A stretch of 11,947 nt of DNA from Acidobacterium sp049965615 (GCA_049965615.1 JBMFWD010000077.1:1-11947); one strand, 5' to 3'; counted from the first letter of the stretch, positions 1 through 7,823 are shown. The notes: generated by a model from the sequence alone, not told the origin. Made by a program: numbers and translations.

Positions 1-260
1 CTGATTTCCTGTGGCATCGGATGGCGGGCGGGCTTGTTCCCTTTTCCCGGAACATCCGCCTCGGCGAGCGTGTGGCATAGGCCACCACGCATCGTGAGGA
101 GCCAATCACCAAAGGCCTTCGCACCCTTATTCACCGCTTCATGGGTATTCCAAAGTCGGTCTCGCCATGTGCTGTCCTGATTATCTGTACCACTCAAGCG
201 AAGCGTATAGGCTCGTTGAGTTGTTACAATCGGCTGTTCTCTTCCGTTCTCGTCCGCCAT
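1..260 (-). CDS. cas12b: Cas12b (C2c1) type V-B effector, N-terminal 86 codons only
   Basis: This is the 5' part of an open minus-strand frame starting at ATG 260-258 and running off the left edge without a stop; 86 residues are visible. A GAGG lies about 9 nt before the ATG. Residues 18-22 read YTLRL, followed at 36-61 by LWNTHEAVNKGAKAFGDWLL and MRGGL. From memory this matches the start of Cas12b proteins, which have a short beta strand, then LWKTHEVLNHG and a hydrophobic helix ending in LIRQE or LLRQE (for example the Alicyclobacillus and Bacillus proteins). Cas12b is a crRNA/tracrRNA-guided, single-RuvC DNA endonuclease of about 1,100-1,300 residues. The start lies 26 nt after the cas2 stop, so the gene is the last visible member of the operon. 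The RuvC motifs are outside the window, so the subtype rests on the N-terminus and the Cas4-Cas1 context. Another Cas12 subtype is possible but less likely. Confidence 0.75.
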   Translation of the reverse strand, partial: MADENGREQPIVTTQRAYTLRLSGTDNQDSTWRDRLWNTHEAVNKGAKAFGDWLLTMRGGLCHTLAEADVPGKGNKPARHPMPQEI

Positions 261-286
261 CTCTTCTCGCCTCGGAACTGTAATTT

Positions 287-577
287 CTAAATCACGACTG
301 TGCCACTTTCCTGCTCAGGCAGGGACTGGCCGATTGTCATCGCCATTTCTCTGGAGCGGCCTTCGTCATCGCCGAGTTCAATGACAAGCGCCTGGTCTTC
401 TTTGAGGTTCATCTCGGTTTCTAGTTCGGATTGCATTCGAACCCGATCAATCTCCTTCAGCACGCAGAAGAATACCGAATACTGCCATGGTTCGCCATAG
501 CCCTTCATCAGCTTGTGCACGCGCCGCAGGCGTCTGGGATCTCGAATGTCGTAGCAGATCAGATAGCATCGTCGCAC
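287..577 (-). CDS. cas2: CRISPR-associated endoribonuclease/integration subunit Cas2
   Basis: Encodes 96 residues, a normal Cas2 length. The N-terminus reads MRRCYLICYDIRDPRRLRRV: the first beta strand of the ferredoxin-like fold carrying the conserved Asp (D10), followed by the DPxRLRRV turn and helix. GYGEPWQYSVFFC follows and is also typical. Cas2 is the dimeric core of the Cas1-Cas2 integrase that inserts spacers. I chose the GTG at 577-575 because GAGGAGG lies a few bases upstream and because the conserved fold begins exactly there. A longer in-frame ATG start at 736 would add 53 residues that merely overlap cas1. The start lies 11 nt after the cas4-cas1 stop, and the stop codon of that gene is part of the cas2 Shine-Dalgarno stretch, so translational coupling is likely. 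The stop is TAG at 289-287. Confidence 0.93.
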   Translation of the reverse strand: MRRCYLICYDIRDPRRLRRVHKLMKGYGEPWQYSVFFCVLKEIDRVRMQSELETEMNLKEDQALVIELGDDEGRSREMAMTIGQSLPEQESGTVVI

Positions 578-588
578 GGGCCCCCTCC

Positions 589-2295
589 TCAGCGTGTGGT
601 CAAAAATGACAGTGAAGGCACTTCGCCAAGAAGCCATGCAGCGATCATGCGTGCATGCAAAACCAGCATCCGGCGGTAACTGAGCCGGTACTTGAATACG
701 GGGTGCGTAATCTCGGTGTCCATGCGTCGTCCCCAAACGCTAAAAAATGCCCGTCTTCCTGCGTCCGTCAGCATGCATCCAGACGCAGTGCGGATGAAAT
801 GCCCTTCCGTGAGTTCGCCGCGATTAAAAGCGGCTACCGCGACGGAGTCGCCGATCAGCGGCCTGAATGGCTCCATCAGGTCAAGCGCAAGGGCCGGACG
901 TCCGGGCCGCGATACATGGAATGCTCCGATTGAAGGTTCTAGGCGCGCCTGTCGAAGAGCGGCGACACATTCGTGCGTCAGCATCGTGTAGGCCATCGAT
1001 ATGCAAGCGTTGATAGGGTCGGGAGGTGGTCTGCGTTGTCGGCCATTTTTGTCGAACTCCACCCCAACAGTACCTTTAAACATGCCGGAGAAATGCTCGA
1101 AGTAGCTCGCTGCCGCCTGCCCCTCATGTCCCCTCACTCCGGCCAATGATTCCGCCTGGGATGCTTTTGCAGCTTCTTCGGCGAGATCAGACAATACGGA
1201 TTCCGGCAATTTCTCGCGGTTTCTCTGTAAAAGCGTCCGCTGATTGAGGATCTTTGCGGCTACTACAGCGCGCGCCAATGCAAGCGTAGCTTGCGGGTCG
1301 TCAAATCGTCGTACTTGCGCACGCCTTACTTCTGCGCTGACCGAATCCAGTGGATCAATCATTGCGAGCAGTCTCCCTGCCGAGGAGAGAAAGGCCACAG
1401 GAATCGATCGATCGGCCAGAACCTGAACCGCCTGAGTCGATATTTGTACGGAGCCGAGCAGCGCCAGCGTTTCCAGATTCGCCAAAGGGACGTCTTTAAC
1501 CACGACCCCATCCTTATCTGTTATTCGCATGGCTGCTCCCCGAACCCCGATTCTTGCTCCTTCTTTTTGAGCGACGAGGTGGATGCCCTCGTCCCGTGGC
1601 GGCCATATCTGACGCGGTCTAATTTCTTCCATCCGCTGTTGATTCACCTCGTCAGGCAGGCAGATTGGCTGGAGGGAGCAGCGAACGCATCGGGAGTCAT
1701 TGATCAGAGGCATCGGCCGCGGCCCAGCAGCACATTCTTTCGCCGCCTCCAATGTTGCAAGGGCCTCAGCACGTAATGCATCATCGACGGGAATGGTTAG
1801 GCGCAGTTTTTCGCTCGCGTAATAGAAAACAGCGTTGGGCACCGTGTATCCAGCTTCTTCAAGCAGGAGCGACTGAAGGCCGACCTGGACGCGATCCGTT
1901 GGCCACGGTTCTGGATGAGAAAGCGGGGGCTGTTCAGCTTCACCGGGATCGTCGGGAGGCGGAGCCATAACCTGCCGCTTCGGTCGCCCTTTGCGATATT
2001 CAACTGGAATGGCGGTCTGACCGTTGATCTCTGCAAGATCAAGCGTTGCCGTTAGCCCAAGCGACTGACTCGTCAGCGCCAGACTGCGGACAACCTTTGG
2101 ACGCCCATCATCGCCTTGGTCGTCTTCGCCGTCTTCGAGTCTGCTGGGCCGGTCCACGCGGCGATGTACATGACTGCCAGCCTCCGTATCCGAGCTTGGC
2201 AAAAACGTTCCTTCAACTGCCATGTAGTAGAAGAGCCGGGGGCAGTAAGCATGTTCTGCAACACTTCGCGTCTGCCAAAAACTTTCGTCGGCCAT
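589..2295 (-). CDS. cas4-cas1: Cas4-Cas1 fusion, CRISPR adaptation nuclease/integrase
   Basis: A 568-residue fusion. The Cas4 half (about 1-225) has the RecB-type nuclease motifs D86 (TATLDL), E99 and K102 (EYRK) and Q141, plus the four iron-sulfur cysteines C18, C203, C206 and C212. Cas4 trims prespacers and helps choose the PAM. The Cas1 half (about 230-568) has the probable metal-binding residues E391 (HEGQAAASYF), H460 (GAFH) and D472/E475 (LALDLMEPFRP), so both halves look active. Cas4-Cas1 fusions are known mainly from type I-U/I-G and V-B systems, and the downstream effector favours V-B. I chose ATG 2295-2293 because GAGGA lies 6 nt upstream and the conserved fold starts at once; in-frame ATGs at 2355 and 2370 have weaker ribosome sites. 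The Cas4 half carries an acidic stretch at about 50-65 and a proline-rich insert at about 105-133. The gene is transcribed with cas2 and the effector. Confidence 0.95.
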   Translation of the reverse strand: MADESFWQTRSVAEHAYCPRLFYYMAVEGTFLPSSDTEAGSHVHRRVDRPSRLEDGEDDQGDDGRPKVVRSLALTSQSLGLTATLDLAEINGQTAIPVEYRKGRPKRQVMAPPPDDPGEAEQPPLSHPEPWPTDRVQVGLQSLLLEEAGYTVPNAVFYYASEKLRLTIPVDDALRAEALATLEAAKECAAGPRPMPLINDSRCVRCSLQPICLPDEVNQQRMEEIRPRQIWPPRDEGIHLVAQKEGARIGVRGAAMRITDKDGVVVKDVPLANLETLALLGSVQISTQAVQVLADRSIPVAFLSSAGRLLAMIDPLDSVSAEVRRAQVRRFDDPQATLALARAVVAAKILNQRTLLQRNREKLPESVLSDLAEEAAKASQAESLAGVRGHEGQAAASYFEHFSGMFKGTVGVEFDKNGRQRRPPPDPINACISMAYTMLTHECVAALRQARLEPSIGAFHVSRPGRPALALDLMEPFRPLIGDSVAVAAFNRGELTEGHFIRTASGCMLTDAGRRAFFSVWGRRMDTEITHPVFKYRLSYRRMLVLHARMIAAWLLGEVPSLSFLTTR

Positions 2296-2422
2296 CGCTG
2301 TTCCTCGATATCCAACATACACTTCGACGCCTTGCCCATTTTCTGCTCCTTCCATACCAGTTTGTCTCATCTCAGCTGGTACAGAATTTGCCGGGCACTC
2401 CAATTCTACCGGCTGCGATTCT
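2296..2422 (-). promoter_or_regulatory. Leader region upstream of the cas operon
   Basis: These 127 bp separate the regulator-like gene stop from the cas4-cas1 start, so a promoter for the cas genes would most simply lie here or inside the 3' end of the upstream gene. I see no convincing -35/-10 pair. A 6-bp inverted repeat, TACCAG at 2355-2360 and CTGGTA at 2376-2381, has a 15-nt spacer and could be an operator or chance. On the minus strand an AAGGAG with a 6-nt spacer precedes an ATG at 2339 that is out of frame with cas4-cas1. Co-transcription with the upstream gene is also possible because no terminator hairpin is evident. Confidence 0.3.
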
Positions 2423-3805
2423 TCAGTACACGCGGCTGGTGACCACCTGCGCTCCGGCGGCGTTGGAGGCGATGCTGTCGGCACGCAGCAGAATCTCAAA
2501 CGAGCGCAGCGTGCCGTCAGGCCGCAACGCCTTCTCGAGCACAGGTGCAATCCCCTCAGGATGCAGCAGCGCGTCGGCCGCGGCCTCGGTGCCCGCTACA
2601 TCCAGCCCCTGCAGCAGCAGCAGGTGGCCGGTCCTGCCCAGGTTGGGCAGATACTCAATGAGCGCGTAGGTCTCGTGCGAGGGCTCATTCCAGTGGCTGG
2701 TATAGATGGGCTGCTCCCCGGGCTGTGGATGCGTGTTGATGATGCGTGCGCCGTCCATCCCCTGCTGATCCAGAATGCGGAAATTCGCTCCGGCCTCGGC
2801 CAGCGAGGCCCAGGGGTTGCTGTCTTCTGAGCCAAGCAGGATCACGTTGGAGGTCTTCAGATCGTCCAGATGCAGTGCGCGCGGAAACCGCACGCTATCC
2901 CGTTGAGCGTCAAACTGCGGCAGGTGCTCGATGCCGAAAGCAATCTGCATATCGGCATAACTGGTGTATTGCTGCGTGCGCAGATCCTCCGCAGTGTGAG
3001 GATTCAGTTCATGCAGCGGAAAGTTCAGATAGCTTCCGTTGATATAGTCCGCGAGCGGCAGAGCCTGATGGCGCAGGTCTTCTATCAGATTGAACCCGGA
3101 ATCTGAAGGCACAATGTAAGTCGGCTCCGGTGATTGCAGCAGTGATTGCCAGAGCGGATCGGTGATGCGCCGGGCCGGACGCGGGATGTGCGCCCACACG
3201 GAGACGAACCATACGGCGGCCGCCAGTCCGCAGATGTACACCGCTAAAACAAGCAAACTAGTCCAGCGGAAGCGCCGGATCTTCTGCTGTGGGAGCGATG
3301 CTGGCACGTGAACGGCCAGCACTGGCCTCGGCGCTGACCCGGAATCTTTGCTCGTTTCAGGGGCGGCATCCGGGCTGGCCGGACCGAAGCTGGGCACGTA
3401 TCCTCCCAGCGGAATATCAATCACGCAGGTCTCGCCCGCGCCCTCGTGACTGTAATAGTCCACAAGACGCTTGCGAAGCTGGCGGGCGTAATTGCGCACG
3501 ATGTTGTCTTCGACGGTGCGATAGGTGCGGGGGCGGTCAAAGACCCGGACGCCGATGGCGTGCTCGGTGATCTGCGCGGCCCGTCCCTCAATCGTTTCGG
3601 CAACGATGTAGAGCAAAAAACGGCACAACAGCGGCGAGCGGGAGAAGTGCCGGCTGGCAGCAATGCGCTGCGCGAGCAGCCAGCGCTCATCCGAACGCAG
3701 TGTTTCAGGACTCAGCGCCGCAGGCGCATCCGGGTCTGGAACTGCCGCGTGCAATTGTGCCCGTGACAGTTTCTTGTTCCGGCCATGAAACGCAGCGCGT
3801 CCCAA
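2423..3805 (-). CDS. Membrane-anchored winged-helix (ToxR/CadC-like) protein, probable one-component regulator
   Basis: About 460 residues. Residues about 42-140 resemble a winged-helix DNA-binding domain common in acidobacterial proteins: LLAQRIAASRHFSRSPLL, then EHAIGVRVFDRP, DNIVRNYARQLRKRL and IDIPLGGYVPSF. A charged linker follows, then one hydrophobic segment at about 183-205 (WTSLLVLAVYICGLAAAVWF), then an extracytoplasmic domain of about 255 residues that I do not recognise. The layout is that of a ToxR/CadC-type one-component sensor; the ligand is unknown. There is no ATG start. The TTG at 3805-3803 has GGAG 7 nt upstream and is preferred; another in-frame TTG at 3826 lacks a ribosome site. 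The gene is divergent from the TonB receptor and 127 nt upstream of the cas operon, so it could regulate either, but nothing in the sequence proves that. Confidence 0.75.
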   Translation of the reverse strand: MGRAAFHGRNKKLSRAQLHAAVPDPDAPAALSPETLRSDERWLLAQRIAASRHFSRSPLLCRFLLYIVAETIEGRAAQITEHAIGVRVFDRPRTYRTVEDNIVRNYARQLRKRLVDYYSHEGAGETCVIDIPLGGYVPSFGPASPDAAPETSKDSGSAPRPVLAVHVPASLPQQKIRRFRWTSLLVLAVYICGLAAAVWFVSVWAHIPRPARRITDPLWQSLLQSPEPTYIVPSDSGFNLIEDLRHQALPLADYINGSYLNFPLHELNPHTAEDLRTQQYTSYADMQIAFGIEHLPQFDAQRDSVRFPRALHLDDLKTSNVILLGSEDSNPWASLAEAGANFRILDQQGMDGARIINTHPQPGEQPIYTSHWNEPSHETYALIEYLPNLGRTGHLLLLQGLDVAGTEAAADALLHPEGIAPVLEKALRPDGTLRSFEILLRADSIASNAAGAQVVTSRVY

Positions 3806-3853
3806 TCTGCAACTCCATCCGGTCAAAAGGTGACCGGCAAGGCGAAATGACTC

Positions 3854-3883
3854 GTCTGTTGAGAGAGCAATCGCTCAAACGAC
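3854..3883. promoter_or_regulatory. Imperfect dyad, possible operator
   Basis: Arms GTCTGTTGAG (3854-3863) and CTCAAACGAC (3874-3883) match at 8 of 10 positions as an inverted repeat around a 10-nt centre. The site lies 28-49 bp upstream of the possible translation starts of the regulator-like gene, where an autoregulatory operator would be expected. Function is inference from position and symmetry only. Confidence 0.25.
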
Positions 3884-4340
3884 TTGGCTACAGGCTAGGG
3901 AAACCTGGTGAACAGACGATGAATCCATTCAAATTTCCAGGCTTTCGGCAACTCCTTTACAAACAATTAAAACTTCTCGCAATCCATGCCAGCCAAAGGA
4001 TTTGCTCGAACTCTACACAGGGGTAAAGCTCAGTGTGAAGACGGGGTAGACACTTTGCGCCTTCCAGCAGTGATGCCACGATGAGCGCATAAAGACAAGC
4101 CACGGCATTTCGATGCCCGGCCAACTCTTCGCATCCACATGAGATCGATCACAGCCGCTTCCGCGCATCCCTCCGCCGCCCGGCGGAACCTGAGCATGTC
4201 ATGCCGTCCGCTGCCTCTGCAGCGGCCCGGCACGGCAGCGGCACACGGCTGCCACGGCAAGCTATGGCAAGCGGCAGAATGGACCGGCGACGCGGAGGCC
4301 CATCCGCTGGTCCAACAAGATCTCATGCCCTTTCAAAAAA

Positions 4341-4378
4341 ACAACCCAAGGAACAACAAACAACCCAAGGAACAACAA
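4341..4378 (+). repeat. Perfect 19-bp tandem duplication in the 5' leader of the TonB receptor gene
   Basis: The unit ACAACCCAAGGAACAACAA occurs twice back to back (4341-4359 and 4360-4378). The duplication ends where the AGAGGA ribosome site begins, so it lies in the untranslated leader. It is purine/AC-rich and should be unstructured. It may be a slippage product, or it may act as a translation enhancer or binding site. Confidence 0.9.
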
Positions 4379-4391
4379 GAGGAAACGACAC

Positions 4392-7300
4392 ATGCGCTCT
4401 CTGCTTCTCCGATTTGTCATTCTTCTGGCGATTCTGTCAGGGGGATGCTTGCTGCAGGCACAGGTGAATACGGCCAGCCTCTCAGGCCTGGCGACCGACC
4501 CAACCGGCGCGGTGGTTGCCCACGTAACCGTGACGGTGACCAACCCTTCTACTGGCTACACCCGCACCACACACACCGACGGTGCCGGTCTGTATTCCAT
4601 GCAGGACCTGCCGATTGGCCGGTACCACGTCGCCGTCAAGGCACAAGGTTTCAGCCCTGTAAGCACCAGCATTACGTTGCAGGTGGGCGAACGTGCCCGC
4701 CAGGACTTCCACATGCAACTCGGTTCAGCTCAGCAGACCGTGCAGGTGCATTCTTCCGCCCCCATGCTGTCGCCGGACGACGCCTCGATTGGCACCGTCA
4801 TCAGCGAAACTACGATTGAGAAGACCCCGCTATATCTGCGCAACTGGGACGATTTGCTCCGCATGGTTCCAGGCGTGCAGATCAGCCGCTACACGCAGCA
4901 GTCGGGCGCAACTTCCGCGGGCCGCACGGGCGACTTTAATGTGAACGGTATTCACTCGCTGCAGAATGACTTTATCCTCGACGGCATCGACAACAATACG
5001 TTCTCCGAGAACGTGCAGGAGCTGAGCACCGAAGCCGCGCATCCCTCAGTGGACACAATTGCGCAGTTCAACGTGATCACCAACCCCTACTCGGCAGAGT
5101 ACGGCCGCAGCCCGGGCGCCGTGGTCTCGGTGAACACCAAAAGCGGCACCAACAAGTTTCACGGTCTCGGTTACGAATATGTGCGTAACCAGAAGTTCGA
5201 CGCGAACGACTACATCTCTGACCTGAACCACCTGAAGAAACCGGAAAACAACCAGAACCAGTTCGGTGGCAGCCTGGGCGGCCCGATTGTGCGGAACAAG
5301 CTGTTCTTCTTCTTTGAGTATGACGGCACGCGCATCAAGCAGGGCGTTTCGCGCATCTCCACCGTACCGCTGCCCAATGAGCGCGCCGGCGACTTCAGCC
5401 CTGAGACGGCAGCCAGCCTCGGCGTGAAGTACAACACGATTTACGATCCCATGACATGCTCGACGCCGTACTCCGGCAGCGGATGCCAACCCTTTGCCGA
5501 CAACAAGATTCCACAGAACCGCATCGATTCCACTATGGCGCAGTTGATGGCGCTCTTCCCGCTACCCAATACCAAATCGCCGGGCAGCGCGCCCGACCTC
5601 AACAACTACGCCCGCAATGCACTGCTGACCGACTTTGATGATGAGTACGATGGCCGCGTGGACTGGACGCCTTCGCAGAATGACACCATCTTTGTCCGCT
5701 ATAACTACTCGAACCGCACGCGCGATATTCCCGGCTACCTGGGCGGCCTGGCCGACGGTTCTGTCACATCGGCCTGGGGCAACCAGATACTGAAGGACTA
5801 CAGCGCCGTGCTGGGCTGGACGCATGTCTTCGATGCGAGCATGGTGAACGACTTCCGCTTTGGGTGGACGCGCGACTACTCTCACGCCGTGCAGCGCCCC
5901 TTTAGCCTGAAGCAATATGCCGGCAATTTTGTGCCGGGCATTCCCATCAACCCGGCGGTGGGTGGCGGCATTCCGCTCACATCGTTCTCCAACTACGCCT
6001 TTGAGGGCTCCCCGGACTACCTGCCCAAGCAGCAGGTGCCGATGCTCTACCAGTACAACGACACGCTCTCGATCGTGAAGGGCCGCCAGACCATCAAGGC
6101 CGGCGTGGACATGTACCTGCCCATGCGCAACCTCTTCCAGGATGAGCCGGGAACGCGCGGCGACCTGCGATTCACGGGCGTCTTCACCTGCCAGCACACA
6201 GCTCCCGGCAAGTGCCTCTCAGGTACGGGTCTGTCGTACGCTGACGGCCTGCTTGGTGCAGTGCAGTCCACTCAGCTCACAAATGTTTTCTTTGTGGACC
6301 AGCGGCTCTGGATGGCCTCGGGCTTTTTGGAAGACGACTGGAAGGTTACCCCGCAAGTCACTCTGAACCTTGGCATGCGCTATGACTTTGCCACGCCCGT
6401 GTTTGAAGGCAAGAACCGCATGGCGAATTTTGACCCCGCCACCGGTGGCCTGATCTTTGCCAAGAGCGGCTCGCTGCAGGATCGCACTATCGTCAAGCCC
6501 AACACCAAAAACTTCGGGCCGCGCTTCGGCTTTGCTTATTCGCTGGATCCGAAGACGGTCATTCGCGGTGGCTACGGCATCTATTACACGCTGCTGGAGC
6601 GCATCGGCAGCGAAGATGAACTGGCGTTGAATCCGCCGAATCTCATCAACAAGACGCTAACGAGCAATACCTCTCCCGTCTTGGAGCCTTCCGTCGGTTT
6701 CGCTTCAAACTTTCTTGACCCGAGCACGATCAACTTCAACAACCTTTCCGCGTTCCATATCCGGTCCATGCCGGTCAATGACCCCGACCCGATGGTGCAG
6801 CAATGGAGCCTCGGCTTCCAGCGCCAGCTTGGTAACGAATGGGTGGGTGAGGTGGATTATGTCGGCACGGTTTCGCATCACCTGGATGTAATTCGGGACT
6901 ACAATCAGCCGATCATTGAGGGCGGTGCCAGCACGGGCACAGTTCCCTATTCCAACTTTGGCCAGATTGAATGGACCGCCCCGGTTGGCCACGGCAATTA
7001 CAATGGTTTGCAGGCCAGCCTCATCCGCCGCTTTTCCAACGGGTGGAGCCTGCATGCGGCGTACACCTACTCGAAGAGTCTCGATACGGCTCCCGAAGAG
7101 CTCGAATCAAACTCCGGGGGCGCGCCGAACGGACGCGATCCAAACTCCTGGTATGGCCCCAGCGACTTCAACATTCCGCAGCGCCTGTCAGTAGCTTATG
7201 TATACGAGCTGCCCTTCGGCCGCGGCAAGGCGATGCTGAATCACGGACTGGGCGCATGGATTCTGGGCAACTGGCAGACCTCGGGGGTCTACACCTTCTA

Positions 7301-7760
7301 CAGCGGGCACCCCTTCCAGATCAACGAAAACGACGGCCAGCGCAACTCCGCGCTTGATCCCTACGGATATGCGACGGCGACGCCCAACCTGATCGGCACG
7401 CCGCATGTGGTGGGCGATCCGGCGTGCTGGTACTACATCAGCACCAATAAGGCCTGCGCCTCTCATGCGCCTTCCAGCGACACCAATGCCTATGCGGTCA
7501 CGGCAGTCGGCACCATCGGAAACGTGGGCCGCAACACGCTCTACGGCCCGCATACCACCGTATTTGATGCGGCGCTCATTCGCGAGATCCCCATGGGTCC
7601 CCGCTTCAATGCGGAAGCCCGCTGGGAGGTCTTCAACGTCACCAACACTCCAGAATTCGGACAGCCAAACGGCAACATCACCAGCGGGAGCGCGGGCAGC
7701 ATTACCTCGCTCTCCGGCGACCCGCGCGTGATGCAGTTTGCCGTCCGTCTGAGCTTCTAA
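4392..7760 (+). CDS. Oar-like TonB-dependent outer-membrane receptor with carboxypeptidase-regulatory domain
   Basis: 1,122 residues. A Sec signal peptide occupies about 1-23 (LLLRFVILLAILSG, cleavage probably after LLQA). Residues about 25-110 form a carboxypeptidase-regulatory-like beta-sandwich (LSGLATDPTGAVVAHVTVTV, GLYSMQDLPIGRYHVAV). The plug follows at about 125-250, including LRNWDDLLRMVPGVQISR, GDFNVNG and FILDGIDNN. The rest is a long beta-barrel rich in aromatic strands, ending in MQFAVRLSF with the terminal Phe of outer-membrane proteins. Such Oar/SusC-like receptors are numerous in Acidobacteria and import large or scarce ligands using TonB energy. No clear TonB box is seen. The start ATG has AGAGGA 8 nt upstream. 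A terminator follows the stop, and genes for two exported hydrolases lie next on the same strand, which suggests a shared substrate. The ligand cannot be told from sequence. Confidence 0.93.
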   Translation: MRSLLLRFVILLAILSGGCLLQAQVNTASLSGLATDPTGAVVAHVTVTVTNPSTGYTRTTHTDGAGLYSMQDLPIGRYHVAVKAQGFSPVSTSITLQVGERARQDFHMQLGSAQQTVQVHSSAPMLSPDDASIGTVISETTIEKTPLYLRNWDDLLRMVPGVQISRYTQQSGATSAGRTGDFNVNGIHSLQNDFILDGIDNNTFSENVQELSTEAAHPSVDTIAQFNVITNPYSAEYGRSPGAVVSVNTKSGTNKFHGLGYEYVRNQKFDANDYISDLNHLKKPENNQNQFGGSLGGPIVRNKLFFFFEYDGTRIKQGVSRISTVPLPNERAGDFSPETAASLGVKYNTIYDPMTCSTPYSGSGCQPFADNKIPQNRIDSTMAQLMALFPLPNTKSPGSAPDLNNYARNALLTDFDDEYDGRVDWTPSQNDTIFVRYNYSNRTRDIPGYLGGLADGSVTSAWGNQILKDYSAVLGWTHVFDASMVNDFRFGWTRDYSHAVQRPFSLKQYAGNFVPGIPINPAVGGGIPLTSFSNYAFEGSPDYLPKQQVPMLYQYNDTLSIVKGRQTIKAGVDMYLPMRNLFQDEPGTRGDLRFTGVFTCQHTAPGKCLSGTGLSYADGLLGAVQSTQLTNVFFVDQRLWMASGFLEDDWKVTPQVTLNLGMRYDFATPVFEGKNRMANFDPATGGLIFAKSGSLQDRTIVKPNTKNFGPRFGFAYSLDPKTVIRGGYGIYYTLLERIGSEDELALNPPNLINKTLTSNTSPVLEPSVGFASNFLDPSTINFNNLSAFHIRSMPVNDPDPMVQQWSLGFQRQLGNEWVGEVDYVGTVSHHLDVIRDYNQPIIEGGASTGTVPYSNFGQIEWTAPVGHGNYNGLQASLIRRFSNGWSLHAAYTYSKSLDTAPEELESNSGGAPNGRDPNSWYGPSDFNIPQRLSVAYVYELPFGRGKAMLNHGLGAWILGNWQTSGVYTFYSGHPFQINENDGQRNSALDPYGYATATPNLIGTPHVVGDPACWYYISTNKACASHAPSSDTNAYAVTAVGTIGNVGRNTLYGPHTTVFDAALIREIPMGPRFNAEARWEVFNVTNTPEFGQPNGNITSGSAGSITSLSGDPRVMQFAVRLSF

Positions 7761-7772
7761 CCTTTACCTCCC

Positions 7773-7812
7773 GGGAGGCAGGGCTCCGAGCCTGCCTCCC
7801 GTCTTTTCTTTC
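7773..7812 (+). terminator. Intrinsic terminator or attenuator after the TonB receptor gene
   Basis: A perfect 10-bp stem, GGGAGGCAGG (7773-7782) and CCTGCCTCCC (7791-7800), with an 8-nt loop is followed by the T-rich stretch GTCTTTTCTTTC. It begins 12 nt after the receptor stop and ends only 11 nt before the next start codon. It may therefore partly uncouple the receptor from the two downstream enzyme genes rather than isolate them. Confidence 0.75.
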
Positions 7813-7823
7813 ATCGAGTGCCC

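Larger units (their letters stand above)
3827..4391. other. Divergent intergenic region, no gene seen
   Basis: About 565 bp lie between the divergent regulator-like gene and the TonB receptor gene. I find no convincing coding sequence or RNA gene. The left half (to about 4020) is relatively AT-rich and holds an imperfect dyad near the regulator start. The right half (about 4130-4310) is GC-rich with small hairpins such as TCCGCC/GGCGGA at 4172-4187. A 19-bp tandem duplication precedes the receptor ribosome site. Promoters for both genes must lie here, but no clear -35/-10 pair stands out. Confidence 0.5.

Noticed and set aside
578..736. Longer cas2 start at 736
   Set aside because: The added 53 residues overlap the cas1 3' end out of frame and are not Cas2-like; GTG 577 has a strong ribosome site.
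2296..2550. Longer N-terminus for Cas4-Cas1, starting at 2550
   Set aside because: It overlaps the upstream gene, has no ribosome site and adds sequence of odd composition; the conserved Cas4 start and a good ribosome site are at 2295.
4172..4187. Small GC hairpin TCCGCC/GGCGGA in the divergent gap
   Set aside because: It has only a 6-bp stem with no T-tract and no gene ending nearby; expected by chance in GC-rich DNA.
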